Below the pieces are notes generated by a model, which did no database searches, was not told where the DNA came from, and saw nothing but the letters and a program-made list of their open reading frames with translations. From the NCBI RefSeq assembly GCF_000497205.1, contig NZ_AYJW01000029.1, positions 1 through 50,129 on the forward strand: DNA of 50,129 nt, in the 5' to 3' direction. Of the stretch, positions 1 to 8,530 are shown piece by piece; positions within the stretch are counted from its first letter, which is position 1; every line of letters starts with the position of its first letter. A program made the position numbers and the translations under genes. Origin of the DNA: Saccharopolyspora rectivirgula DSM 43747. Lineage in GTDB: Bacteria > Actinomycetota > Actinomycetes > Mycobacteriales > Pseudonocardiaceae.

Positions 1-1
1 C

Positions 2-880
2 TCCGGGAGAGATTCCGAACAACCGGTCAGTGCGGCACGTTCGGGCGGCCTCCCCAAGTGGGAGGCCGTGTTGGAACGGATGCGGTCGGAGAACTTCCCG
101 GTCGCCTCCAAAGTGCTGCCCCCGAGCGTGCGGCAGGACTTGCATGCCCTCTACGGTTACTTCCGACTGGTTGATTACGCCGGCGACGAGGCCCCGGGGC
201 ACCGAGGGGAGCTGCTCGACCTGCTGGAGGTGGATCTGCGTCGGGCCTACCAGGGCACAGCGCGGATCCCGGCGCTGCGAGCGCTCAGTCCGACGGTGCG
301 CAAGCACGGCATTCCGTACGAGGTCCTGGTCAAGTTGATCGAGGCCAACCGGCAGGACCAACGGGTGCGCAGGTACGAGACGTTCGCAGACCTGCTCGAC
401 TACTGCGCTCTGTCAGCTGCCCCGGTCGGAGAAGCGGTCCTGCACGTGTTCGACCGCGCTGACAAGAGCTTGATCGAACTGTCGGACAAGATCTGCACCG
501 CACTGCAGATCCTGGAACACTGCCAGGACATCAGGGCTGACTTCAACCAGGGGCGGATCTACATCCCCGCCGAGGACATGCGCCGCTTCGGTTGCGCTGA
601 AGAAGAACTCGCCGGCGCCCACGCGTCGACGAAACTGCGCGGATTAGTGAAGTTCGAGGTGGACCGGGCGCGGCGGATGCTGGCGGCCGGCGCACCCATC
701 GTCTCGCAACTGTCCGGTATGGCCCGGATAGCGGTGTCGGGGTACATCGCCGGTGGCCGTGCCACCGCTGCGGCATTCGCCGCGGCCGGACATGATCCGC
801 TCAGCACCGAGATACGTCCCGGCCGCGTGCGGACCTTCGTGGAATGGGGAAAACTCTACGCTCTGGGGAGACCTTGGTGA
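2..880 (+). CDS. hpnC: HpnC, squalene-synthase-like enzyme of hopanoid synthesis (5' end outside window)
   Basis: Member of the squalene/phytoene synthase family. In the HpnCDE route HpnC converts presqualene diphosphate to hydroxysqualene. The two Asp-rich magnesium-diphosphate motifs are visible: the region around YGYFRLVDYAGDE and the later QDIRADFNQGRIYIP. The frame is open from base 2 with no ATG in the window. The first possible start is GTG at 68, only a few residues before the conserved ENFPVAS segment, so the true start probably lies upstream and the gene is 5'-partial here. Its stop overlaps the hpnD start (GTGA), which fits translational coupling. HpnC, HpnD and HpnE together replace the single squalene synthase of other organisms. 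Family is clear; the C versus D label rests on operon order and the ENFPVAS signature. Confidence 0.9.
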   Translation, partial: SGRDSEQPVSAARSGGLPKWEAVLERMRSENFPVASKVLPPSVRQDLHALYGYFRLVDYAGDEAPGHRGELLDLLEVDLRRAYQGTARIPALRALSPTVRKHGIPYEVLVKLIEANRQDQRVRRYETFADLLDYCALSAAPVGEAVLHVFDRADKSLIELSDKICTALQILEHCQDIRADFNQGRIYIPAEDMRRFGCAEEELAGAHASTKLRGLVKFEVDRARRMLAAGAPIVSQLSGMARIAVSGYIAGGRATAAAFAAAGHDPLSTEIRPGRVRTFVEWGKLYALGRPW

Positions 881-1740
881 CTGAGGCGGCGAGCATTGCG
901 GATGCTTATCGGGAATGCGAGCGGATCACCCGTCAGCAAGCCCGCAACTTCTACTACGGCATCCGCTTGCTGCAGCCCCCGAAGCGGCGCGCGCTGAGCG
1001 CCGTTTACGCCTTCGCTCGACGCGTGGACGATGTGGGGGACGGCGAGCTGCCCGCGGAGGAGAAGCTGCAGCAACTGAAACAGGCGCGACACGCGCTGCA
1101 GCACATGTCGGTGGATTCATCCGATCCCGTGCTGGCAGCCCTGGCCGACGCCAGCAGCCGCTTCCCGATCCCCCTGCCAGCTTTCGCCGAGCTCATCTCC
1201 GGGTGCGAAGCGGATGTGCGCGGCCAGCAGTACGACACGTTCGCCGAACTCGTCGGCTACTGCCGTTGCGTCGCCGGGTCCATCGGGCGCCTCTCCCTCG
1301 GGGTGTTCGCCCCCGAGGACAGCAAAACCGCCGAACCCCACGCCGATTCGCTGGGAGTGGCGCTGCAGCTGACCAACATCCTCCGCGACGTCCGGGAAGA
1401 CCAGCGCAACGGGCGGGTCTACCTCCCCCGGCAAGACCTGGCCGTGTTCGACGTCGAGCTCAGCCCGAGCGGCGAGCTCATCACCTCAGGTGACTCCTGG
1501 GAAAGATTGATCCGGTTCCAGGCGGCCCGCGCTGAGTGCTGGTACGAGGAGGGGTTTCGGCTGCTGCCGATGCTGGACCGCCGCAGCCGTGCCTGCACTG
1601 CTGCCATGGCCGGCATCTACCACCAACTGCTGCAGCGCATCGCGGCCAAACCGCACGCGGTGATCCAGCGCCGCGCCGCACTGCCCGGGTGGCGCAAAGC
1701 AGTGGTGGCCGTCCGCGCGCTGGCGGGGTGGCAGCCGTGA
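877..1740 (+). CDS. hpnD: HpnD, presqualene diphosphate synthase
   Basis: Squalene/phytoene synthase family enzyme that condenses two farnesyl diphosphates to presqualene diphosphate, the first step of the HpnCDE squalene route. It has the ARNFYYGIRLL start typical of HpnD, a first Asp motif in AFARRVDDVGDGE and a second in LTNILRDVREDQRNGRVYLP. I chose GTG at 877 because it overlaps the hpnC stop by four bases, like the other junctions here. An in-frame ATG at 844 would add eleven residues that lie inside hpnC and resemble nothing conserved. With this start it is 287 residues, normal for the family. The stop overlaps the hpnE start (GTGA). Confidence 0.92.
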   Translation: MTEAASIADAYRECERITRQQARNFYYGIRLLQPPKRRALSAVYAFARRVDDVGDGELPAEEKLQQLKQARHALQHMSVDSSDPVLAALADASSRFPIPLPAFAELISGCEADVRGQQYDTFAELVGYCRCVAGSIGRLSLGVFAPEDSKTAEPHADSLGVALQLTNILRDVREDQRNGRVYLPRQDLAVFDVELSPSGELITSGDSWERLIRFQAARAECWYEEGFRLLPMLDRRSRACTAAMAGIYHQLLQRIAAKPHAVIQRRAALPGWRKAVVAVRALAGWQP

Positions 1741-3098
1741 GCCGCGGTCAGGTGGTGGTGATCGGCGGCGGGCTCGCTGGGATCAGCGCTGCGCTGCGCT
1801 GCGCGGACAACGGCTTCACCGTCACCCTCTTGGAAGCGCGCTCCAGGCTCGGCGGTGCCACGTACTCCTTCCAGCGGGGAGAGTTGGAAGTGGACACCGG
1901 CCAGCACGTGTTCCTGCGGTGCTACCGCAATTACCGCGGACTGCTGGACCGCCTCGGGGTCAGCTCGCACGTGAGCATCCAGCCGCGGTTCCACATCCCG
2001 GTGCTCGCCCCCCGAGGCCGGCGAGCCGAGGTGCGCCGCTGGAACCTGCCGGCTCCCTGGCACTTGCTGCCTGCGCTGCTGGGCTACCGGCTGTTGACCG
2101 TGGGGGAGCGGATCGGTGTCGCGCGTGCAGCTTGGGCGATGCGCAAACTCCCCCTCGATGACCCGGAGCTGGATCGGACCAGCTTCGCCGACTGGCTGCG
2201 CGCGCACGGGCAACACGACCGGGCGGTGGACCTCTTCTGGGGGCTGTTGGCGGTTGCCGCGCTGAACGCTTCCCCGCGGCAAGCTTCGATGGCCTTGGCC
2301 GCGAGGGTGTTCCGCACCGGGGTGCTCGACGAAACCGACAGCGCGGACATCGGGATTCCCCAAGTCCCGTTGAGCAAGCTGCACGGCGAACCCGCCCACC
2401 GGGAACTGACCGCCAGCGGCGTCCGGGTTCTACTGCGCTGCAAGGTGACCGGGATGCAGCGCGGACGAGACGGCCTGCGCGTGTGCTTCCGGGAGCGATC
2501 CGGAACCTCCACGATCGACGCGGATTGGGTCGTCGTCGCGGTACCGCACTGGTCGGCTTCCCGGTTGCTGGCCGGGCACGGTGTGGCCGGGCGGGAGGAG
2601 TGGGCCCAGCTCTCCTCGGCGCCGATCATCAACGTCCACGTCTGGTACGACCGCCCGGTCACCGACCTGCCGGTCAGCGCGGTGGTCGACTCGCCGGTGC
2701 AGTGGGTCTTCGACCGGACCGAGGCAGCCGGCGCCGGGGACGGCCAGTACCTGGTCCTGTCGATTTCAGCGGCCCAGCCCTACCTGCACCAGCGGGCTGA
2801 GCAACTGCAGCAGCTCTTCCTGCCCGCGCTCGAGGAAATATTCCCAGCAGCCCGCCGAGCCGAGGTGCGGGACTTCTTCGTCAGCAGGGAACCGAACGCC
2901 ACTTTCCTGCAAGCCCCGGGCGTCGCTCGCCTTCGACCGGGGCCGCACACCGAAATTCCCGGGCTCCTCCTCGCTGGTGCCTGGACGGCCACCGGTTTCC
3001 CGGACACCACCGAAGGGGCAGTGATGAGCGGTCTTCGAGCCGCAGAAGCAGTGGACCTCGAGCAGCGATCGGCGCGTGGCGTGGAGGTGACCGCATGA
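1737..3098 (+). CDS. hpnE: HpnE, FAD-dependent hydroxysqualene reductase/desaturase-like
   Basis: Amine-oxidase/phytoene-desaturase-like flavoprotein that reduces hydroxysqualene to squalene, completing the HpnCDE route. The dinucleotide-binding GGGLAGISAA motif begins about ten residues from the N-terminus, and the C-terminal FAD segment (LAGAWTATGFPDTTEGAVMSG) is present. Length is 453 residues, as expected. The GTG at 1737 overlaps the hpnD stop; a longer in-frame extension to 1536 lies wholly inside hpnD and was rejected. The stop overlaps the next gene's start (ATGA at 3095). Family and context agree well. Confidence 0.92.
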   Translation: MSRGQVVVIGGGLAGISAALRCADNGFTVTLLEARSRLGGATYSFQRGELEVDTGQHVFLRCYRNYRGLLDRLGVSSHVSIQPRFHIPVLAPRGRRAEVRRWNLPAPWHLLPALLGYRLLTVGERIGVARAAWAMRKLPLDDPELDRTSFADWLRAHGQHDRAVDLFWGLLAVAALNASPRQASMALAARVFRTGVLDETDSADIGIPQVPLSKLHGEPAHRELTASGVRVLLRCKVTGMQRGRDGLRVCFRERSGTSTIDADWVVVAVPHWSASRLLAGHGVAGREEWAQLSSAPIINVHVWYDRPVTDLPVSAVVDSPVQWVFDRTEAAGAGDGQYLVLSISAAQPYLHQRAEQLQQLFLPALEEIFPAARRAEVRDFFVSREPNATFLQAPGVARLRPGPHTEIPGLLLAGAWTATGFPDTTEGAVMSGLRAAEAVDLEQRSARGVEVTA

Positions 3099-4102
3099 CA
3101 ACTGTTGTGCCGCCTGTACTTCTCTCTGCCCGAGAAGCGGTGGAACCGGTGCTGCGCGAAGCAGTCGGCAAGCTGGAACCGCACACCCGAGGGGTGTGCG
3201 AATACCACTTCGGCTGGCAGAACGCGGACGGATCTCCGGCCACCAGCGGAGGCAAAGCGCTGCGCCCGGCAATGGTGCTGCTGGGGGCCAGGAGCGCGGT
3301 ACCGGACTGCGATCCACCCCTGCCGGCCGCGGCGGCCGTCGAACTCGTGCACAACTTCTCCCTGCTGCACGACGACGTGATGGACAACGACACCGCTCGA
3401 CGCCATCGCCCGACCGCGTGGACCATCTTCGGTCGTTCCGCCGCCCTGCTGGCCGGAGACGCCCTGCTGGCCTTGGCCACCGACGTGCTGCTGGAGAAGA
3501 ACAGCCCGCACACCGCGGCAGCGGTCCGCTGGTTGTCCGCCGCCACCCGCACCCTGATCGCCGGCCAGGCGGCTGACCTCGACTTCGAGCGGCGCAACGA
3601 CGTGCGCCTGGACGAGTGCTTGCAGATGGCGCACGACAAGACGGCCGTGCTGCTCGGGTGCGCCGCTTCCATCGGAGCCCTGTACTTGGGGGCGGAACAG
3701 CGGGAAGTGACCCGGCTCCACACCTTCGGGGTGGAACTCGGGATGGCGTTCCAACTCGTCGACGACCTGCTCGGCCTGTGGGGAGATCCCGAGGTCACCG
3801 GCAAGCCCGTGCTCTCCGACCTGCGCACCCGGAAGAAGACCGTGCCGGTGGTCCACGCGCTGAACTCGGGCACCCCCGAGGGCGAACGGCTGCGCCGGTT
3901 GTACGACCAGCCCGATCCGCTGACCGAGGACGAACTGCAGGAAGCCGCTGAAATGGTGCAGCGCACTGGGTCTGCGGATTGGACTCGAGCGGAGTGCGAA
4001 CGCCGGCTGGCCACCGCCCGGCAGCACTTGGGGAGCGGCCCGCCAGAAGTGATCGATTCGCTGACCGAACTCGCCGAGTTCATCGTTCGGAGGAAACATT
4101 GA
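3095..4102 (+). CDS. Polyprenyl diphosphate synthase (farnesyl/geranylgeranyl type) inside hopanoid operon
   Basis: Trans-isoprenyl diphosphate synthase, 335 residues. It has the first Asp-rich motif HDDVMDND (D93, D94, D97) and the second in FQLVDDLLG (D223, D224), plus the GGKALRP segment that binds the allylic substrate. Placed between hpnE and shc with four-base overlaps on both sides, it most likely supplies farnesyl diphosphate for HpnD, although chain length (C15 or C20) cannot be settled by eye. A dedicated prenyl synthase in the operon makes squalene supply partly independent of the housekeeping enzyme. The start is ATG at 3095. Confidence 0.88.
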   Translation: MTTVVPPVLLSAREAVEPVLREAVGKLEPHTRGVCEYHFGWQNADGSPATSGGKALRPAMVLLGARSAVPDCDPPLPAAAAVELVHNFSLLHDDVMDNDTARRHRPTAWTIFGRSAALLAGDALLALATDVLLEKNSPHTAAAVRWLSAATRTLIAGQAADLDFERRNDVRLDECLQMAHDKTAVLLGCAASIGALYLGAEQREVTRLHTFGVELGMAFQLVDDLLGLWGDPEVTGKPVLSDLRTRKKTVPVVHALNSGTPEGERLRRLYDQPDPLTEDELQEAAEMVQRTGSADWTRAECERRLATARQHLGSGPPEVIDSLTELAEFIVRRKH

Positions 4103-6057
4103 CCGACCAGCTTCAGCACGCCCCAGCGTCAATCGGAGAGGGCCCGGACGTCCAAGCCGCGCTGCGCGCTGCCCGGGACTACTTCCTGTCCCTGCAGCAC
4201 CCCGCCGGCTATTGGAAGGGTGAGCTGGAAACCAACGTCACGATGGATGCCGAAGACCTGCTGTTGCGCCAATTCCTGGGAATTCGCACTCAGCAGGAGA
4301 CCGAGGAAGCCGCCCGCTGGATTCGTTCCCAGCAGCGCGAGGACGGCACCTGGGCCCTCTTCCGCGGAGGACCCGGTGATCTGTCCACCACGGTCGAAGC
4401 CTACGTGGCGCTCAAACTGGCCGGTGATGACATCAGGGCAGAGCACATGGTGGCCGCTCGGGAGTGGATCCTCACGCACGGCGGGCTGGAATCCACCCGG
4501 GTGTTCACCCGGATCTGGCTGGCCCTGTTCGGGGAGTGGTCGTGGCGGGACCTCCCGGCCATGCCTCCGGAGATCGTGCTGCTGCCGACCTGGGTGCCGC
4601 TGAACCTTGCGGACTGGGGATGCTGGGCGCGGCAGACCATCGTCCCCCTCACCGTGGTGTGCACCCTGCAACCCCGTCGAGAACTCGGCTTCAGCGTTCG
4701 GGAACTCCGCACCGGGCAGCGCCCACCGCGCGTGCGGCCGCAGTGGAACGCCGAATACGGCTTCCACCTGCTGGACCGGGTACTGCACCTGTACCAGAAG
4801 CGTCCGGTGCGGACGCTCCGGCAGCACGCGATGCTGCGTGCCGCGGAGTGGATCATCGCCCGGCAGGAAGCGGACGGGGGCTGGGGCGGCATCCAGCCGC
4901 CGTGGGTGTACTCAATTCTGGCGCTGCACCTGCTGGGGTATTCGCTGGAGCACCCGGTGCTGCGCCAAGCGCTCGACGGTCTGGAGGGGTTCCTCATCAG
5001 GCAGAAGACGCCGGAGGGGACGGTCCGCCGACTGGAGGCGTGCCAATCCCCGGTGTGGGACACCGTGCTCGGCATGCAGGCGCTGCGCGATGCCGGCCTG
5101 CCCGCTGACCACCCCGCTCTGCGCAAAGCTGCCGACTACGTGCTGGACCAGGAAATCCAGGTCAAAGGTGACTGGTCGGTGCGCAGGCCCGAGCTGCCGC
5201 CCGGCGGCAACTGGGCGTTCGAGTTCGAGAACGACTGGTACCCGGACATCGACGACACCGCGGAAGCCCTGCTGGCGCTCAACCGGGTGGACCACCCCCA
5301 CCGGAACGAGGTGCAGGGGGCGATCTCCCGAGGAATTCGCTGGTTGCGGGGCATGCAGTCGGCCGATGGAGGTTGGGGCGCCTTCGACGCCGACAACACC
5401 CGGGGACTGGTGGGCAAACTGCCGTTCTGCGACTTCGGGGAAGTCATCGATCCCCCTTCGGCGGACGTCACCGCCCACGTCGTCGAAGCGCTGTCCGTGC
5501 TGGGGCACCGCAACGACAAGACCACCCGCGACGGGGTGCAGTGGCTGCTGGACCACCAGGAAGCCGACGGCTCGTGGTTCGGCCGCTGGGGCGCGAACCA
5601 CGTGTACGGCACCGGAGCGGTGGTACCGGCCCTGGTGCGCGCGGGAATCCCCACCGACCACCCGGCGGTGCGGCGGGCGGTGAACTGGTTGGAGCAGCAC
5701 CAGAACCCCGATGGCGGTTGGGGAGAGGACCTGCGCTCCTACGACGACCCCAGCTGGATCGGCCGGGGCACCTCCACCCCCTCGCAGACGGGATGGGCGC
5801 TGTTCGCCCTGCTGGCCGCTGGTCGGCAGCACTCCCCGGTGGTGCGCCGCGGGGTGGAGTACTTGGTCCGCACCCAGCGCGCCGACGGAGGTTGGGACGA
5901 GGAGATGTTCACCGGAACCGGTTTCCCCGGTGATTTCTACATCAACTACCACCTGTACCGGGTGATCTTCCCGCTGGCCGCCCTCGGGCGCTACCACCAA
6001 GCGATCTCCGAGGAGGCCCCGGAGACGCTGGTGGCCGACGAACTGGAAGCGGGATAG
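4099..6057 (+). CDS. shc: Squalene-hopene cyclase
   Basis: Class II triterpene cyclase that protonates squalene and folds it into hopene/hopanol at the membrane surface. The catalytic acid motif appears as DIDD at residues 383-386 (usual form DXDD). Several QW repeats are visible, including QREDGTW, QEADGGW, QSADGGWGAFDADN, QEADGSW, QNPDGGW and QRADGGW. The C-terminal GTGFPGDFYINYHLYR signature is intact. I chose TTG at 4099, which forms a TTGA overlap with the preceding stop and has a GGAGGAAA ribosome site just upstream; this gives 652 residues, normal for the family. A longer in-frame extension would be a shadow of the prenyl synthase. hpnG follows after four bases. Confidence 0.95.
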   Translation: MTDQLQHAPASIGEGPDVQAALRAARDYFLSLQHPAGYWKGELETNVTMDAEDLLLRQFLGIRTQQETEEAARWIRSQQREDGTWALFRGGPGDLSTTVEAYVALKLAGDDIRAEHMVAAREWILTHGGLESTRVFTRIWLALFGEWSWRDLPAMPPEIVLLPTWVPLNLADWGCWARQTIVPLTVVCTLQPRRELGFSVRELRTGQRPPRVRPQWNAEYGFHLLDRVLHLYQKRPVRTLRQHAMLRAAEWIIARQEADGGWGGIQPPWVYSILALHLLGYSLEHPVLRQALDGLEGFLIRQKTPEGTVRRLEACQSPVWDTVLGMQALRDAGLPADHPALRKAADYVLDQEIQVKGDWSVRRPELPPGGNWAFEFENDWYPDIDDTAEALLALNRVDHPHRNEVQGAISRGIRWLRGMQSADGGWGAFDADNTRGLVGKLPFCDFGEVIDPPSADVTAHVVEALSVLGHRNDKTTRDGVQWLLDHQEADGSWFGRWGANHVYGTGAVVPALVRAGIPTDHPAVRRAVNWLEQHQNPDGGWGEDLRSYDDPSWIGRGTSTPSQTGWALFALLAAGRQHSPVVRRGVEYLVRTQRADGGWDEEMFTGTGFPGDFYINYHLYRVIFPLAALGRYHQAISEEAPETLVADELEAG

Positions 6058-6061
6058 CGCC

Positions 6062-6676
6062 ATGACCGGCCTGCTGGTGTGCGCTCCGCTCGGCATCGAG
6101 GCCCGGGCGCTGCGGGCGACGCTGGGACCGGGCCCGGTCGTGCGAACCGGGTTCGGTCCGGCCCGCAGCGCGAAAAGCGCCGCAGAGCTGGCTCGTCGGG
6201 AATTCTCGGCCCTGGTCGTGGCCGGCTTGGCCGGCGGTGTCGGAGCAGACCTGCACCCCGGGGACGTGGTCGCGGCCAGCGAGGTGCGCGGTCGCCGGAC
6301 CGTGCCCTGCTCCCTGCTGCCGGGGTTATGGCAAGAGCTGCTGCGCGCCGGACTGCCGGTGCGACGCGGACCGGTGGCCACCGTGGACCACGTGGTGCGC
6401 GGTCGGCAGCGGGACGAGCACCGGCGGGCCGGTGCCCTGGCGGTGGACATGGAATCCGCTGAACTGGCCGCGATCGCCCGAGGACGTCCGCTCGCCGTGC
6501 TCCGGGTCGTCGTCGACACCGCCGAACAACCGCTGTTGAGCGTCGGCACACCGCTGCGCGCCCTGCGAGCGCTGAGCACATTGCGGACCATCGGCACATG
6601 CCTTCGGCGTTGGGCTGGCTCCGGACCAGACTTCGTCGGCGATTTCTCTTCCCAGCCACCTGAGGAGGTGCTCTGA
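6062..6676 (+). CDS. hpnG: HpnG, hopanoid-associated nucleoside phosphorylase
   Basis: Purine nucleoside phosphorylase-like protein, 204 residues. In the hopanoid pathway HpnG removes adenine from adenosylhopane to give phosphoribosyl- or ribosylhopane. The phosphorylase signature with the nucleoside-contacting VDMESAELA is seen near residues 135-143, and the glycine-rich VVAGLAGGVGADL lies earlier. It is short for the nucleoside phosphorylase family but typical of HpnG. It sits directly after shc and overlaps hpnH by one base (TGATG), which supports the assignment more than sequence alone. Confidence 0.88.
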   Translation: MTGLLVCAPLGIEARALRATLGPGPVVRTGFGPARSAKSAAELARREFSALVVAGLAGGVGADLHPGDVVAASEVRGRRTVPCSLLPGLWQELLRAGLPVRRGPVATVDHVVRGRQRDEHRRAGALAVDMESAELAAIARGRPLAVLRVVVDTAEQPLLSVGTPLRALRALSTLRTIGTCLRRWAGSGPDFVGDFSSQPPEEVL

Positions 6677-7677
6677 TGGGAATTCCACTGCGGCAGGCCG
6701 TCCGAGTCGGTTCCTACTTGCTGAAGCAGAAGCTGGCTCGCCGATCCAAGTTCGCCCTCCTGCTGGAGCTGGAGCCGCTGTTCGCCTGCAACCTGGCCTG
6801 CGCCGGGTGCGGGAAGATCCAGCATCCGGCCAGCGTGCTCAAACAGCGGATGCCGGTGGAGCAGGCGATCGCGGCGGTGGAGGAGTGCGGCGCCCCGATC
6901 GTGTCCATTGCCGGTGGTGAGCCGCTGATGCACCCGGAGATCGACGTCATGGTCCGGGAGCTGGTCCGTCGCAAGAAGTTCGTTTACCTGTGCACGAACG
7001 CACTGCTCATGCCCCGGAAGATAGACAAGCTGGAACCGTCCCCGTACTTCTCCTGGGCGGTGCACATCGACGGGTTGGAGCAGCGGCACGACGAATCGGT
7101 GTGCAAGAAGGGCGTTTTCGCGCAGGCCGTGGAGAACGTGAAGGAGGCGCAGCGGAGGGGCTTCCGGGTGACCACCAACAGCACCTTCTTCAGCAACGAC
7201 TCCCCGAGCTCGGTGATCGAGGTGCTGGACTACCTCAACAACGAGCTCGAAGTGGACAAGATGATGGTGTCGCCGGCCTACGCCTACGACAAGGCACCCG
7301 ACCAGGAGCACTTCCTCGGCGTCACCGAGACCCGGGAACTCTTCCGCAAGGTGTTCGCCGACGGTCGGCGCAAGAAGTGGCGGTTCAACCACTCGCCGCT
7401 GTTCCTGGACTTCCTGGAAGGCAAGGTGGACTTCGCCTGCACCGCGTGGGCCATCCCGTCCTACTCGCTGTACGGCTGGCAGCGTCCGTGCTACCTGATG
7501 TCCGACGGTTATGCCAGCAGCTACCAGGAACTGTTGGAGGAAACGGACTGGTCCGCCTACGGAAGGGGGAAGGACCCCCGGTGCGCCAACTGCATGGCGC
7601 ACTGCGGTTACGAGCCCACCGCGGTGCTGGCCACGATGGGGTCGTTGCGGGAATCGATCCGCGCCATGCGCGAGTGA
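6676..7677 (+). CDS. hpnH: HpnH, radical SAM adenosylhopane synthase
   Basis: Radical S-adenosylmethionine enzyme that adds the 5'-deoxyadenosyl group to diploptene, starting the C35 hopanoid side chain. The iron-sulfur cluster motif is C38-x3-C42-x2-C45 in FACNLACAGC. The SAM-contacting ISIAGGEPL-like segment (SIAGGEPLMHPEI) follows. A Cys-rich C-terminus (CANCMAHCGYEPTA) matches the HpnH-specific tail. Length is 333 residues, as in the family. It is the last gene of the operon in this window. No downstream side-chain genes (hpnO, hpnP or hpnR) are seen here, so pathway end products beyond ribosylhopane cannot be claimed. Confidence 0.93.
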   Translation: MGIPLRQAVRVGSYLLKQKLARRSKFALLLELEPLFACNLACAGCGKIQHPASVLKQRMPVEQAIAAVEECGAPIVSIAGGEPLMHPEIDVMVRELVRRKKFVYLCTNALLMPRKIDKLEPSPYFSWAVHIDGLEQRHDESVCKKGVFAQAVENVKEAQRRGFRVTTNSTFFSNDSPSSVIEVLDYLNNELEVDKMMVSPAYAYDKAPDQEHFLGVTETRELFRKVFADGRRKKWRFNHSPLFLDFLEGKVDFACTAWAIPSYSLYGWQRPCYLMSDGYASSYQELLEETDWSAYGRGKDPRCANCMAHCGYEPTAVLATMGSLRESIRAMRE

Positions 7678-7687
7678 ACGGCTCGCA

Positions 7688-8431
7688 TCAGCCGAACCTG
7701 CGGGCGAGCCGGTGGAACGCTCCGGGGAAGAGCCCCTGCACCCGGACGGCCAATTCCAGCCAGCGCGGCACGTACACCTCGTCGATCCCCCGTTCGATGG
7801 CGCGAACCGCTTGCCGCGCTACCGCTTCCGGAGCGATCATGCGCGGAAACCGCCGGTCGTAGGGAGTGCCGCGGCGGTCGAAGAACGGTGTGCGCACCGC
7901 ACCGGGGAACACCGTGGAGACACCCACCCCGTGCGGCTCCGCTCGATACCGCAGACTGGTCGCGAACGCGCGCAGCCCGGCCTTGGTCGCCGAGTACACC
8001 TCCTCCCCGCGGACACCGACGGCAGCGATCGAGGAGACGAAGACGATGTGCCCCCGGCGGCGTTGCACCATTCCGGGCAGCGCCGCCCGGGTCAGCAGCA
8101 TGGGCGCGGTGAGGTTCACCGCCGTCAGCTCGAGAACGCGGTCTTCCGGCATGTCCGTGAACTGCCCCGCCCAACCGGCACCGGCGCTGTGCACCAGCAC
8201 GTCCACTTCACCGGCAGCCGCCACCAGCTGCTCGGAACCGGCTGGATCCGCCAGATCCGCTGGGCAGACCCGCCCGCCGGTGCGGCGGGCCACCTCCGCC
8301 AAGCGATCGGGGTCGCGGCCGCTGAGCAGCACTTTGCACCCGGCAGCGGCCAGCTCTTCGGAAATCGCCGCGCCGATCCCGGAGGAAGCGCCGGTCACCA
8401 GTGCGGTGCTGCCGTCAACCCGCAACGCCAT
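7688..8431 (-). CDS. Short-chain dehydrogenase/reductase
   Basis: Classical SDR of 247 residues. The Rossmann cofactor motif TGASSGIG lies near the N-terminus, the catalytic YSATK (YxxxK) and a preceding VSSIAAVG serine are present, and HSAGAG replaces the more usual NNAG. I chose ATG at 8431, which has a GGGAGGG ribosome site about six bases upstream. The in-frame GTG at 8455 lacks one. It converges with hpnH, with only ten bases between the stops, and follows the glycosyltransferase-acyltransferase fusion on the same strand. The substrate cannot be told from sequence; a lipid or polyisoprenoid alcohol/ketone is a guess from context. Confidence 0.85.
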   Translation of the reverse strand: MALRVDGSTALVTGASSGIGAAISEELAAAGCKVLLSGRDPDRLAEVARRTGGRVCPADLADPAGSEQLVAAAGEVDVLVHSAGAGWAGQFTDMPEDRVLELTAVNLTAPMLLTRAALPGMVQRRRGHIVFVSSIAAVGVRGEEVYSATKAGLRAFATSLRYRAEPHGVGVSTVFPGAVRTPFFDRRGTPYDRRFPRMIAPEAVARQAVRAIERGIDEVYVPRWLELAVRVQGLFPGAFHRLARRFG

Positions 8432-8504
8432 GACGCCCTCCCTCGCCGGCGCCACCGCTGGCGACCGACCAGACCGGCCGGGGCATCAGCAGAGGGTCGT
8501 GCAT
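8415..8504 (-). CDS. Possible 29-residue leader peptide between acyltransferase fusion and SDR
   Basis: A short ATG frame preceded by a strong GGAGGAG ribosome site lies in the gap between the fusion gene and the SDR. It ends 17 bases inside the SDR gene in another frame. The peptide has no recognisable motif. It may be translated only to couple SDR translation to the upstream gene, or it may be chance. No family is recognised. Confidence 0.25.
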   Translation of the reverse strand: MHDPLLMPRPVWSVASGGAGEGGRHGVAG

Positions 8505-8530
8505 TCGCTCCTCCGGAACTGGTGCGGGGG

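Noticed and set aside
4912-7602. An 896-residue minus-strand frame opposite shc, hpnG and hpnH
   Set aside because: Antisense shadow of three well-supported genes; no motif or ribosome site.
7679-7694. CGGCT/AGCCG hairpin between hpnH and the SDR as a terminator
   Set aside because: Only five base pairs, with no T run and overlapping the SDR stop; too weak.
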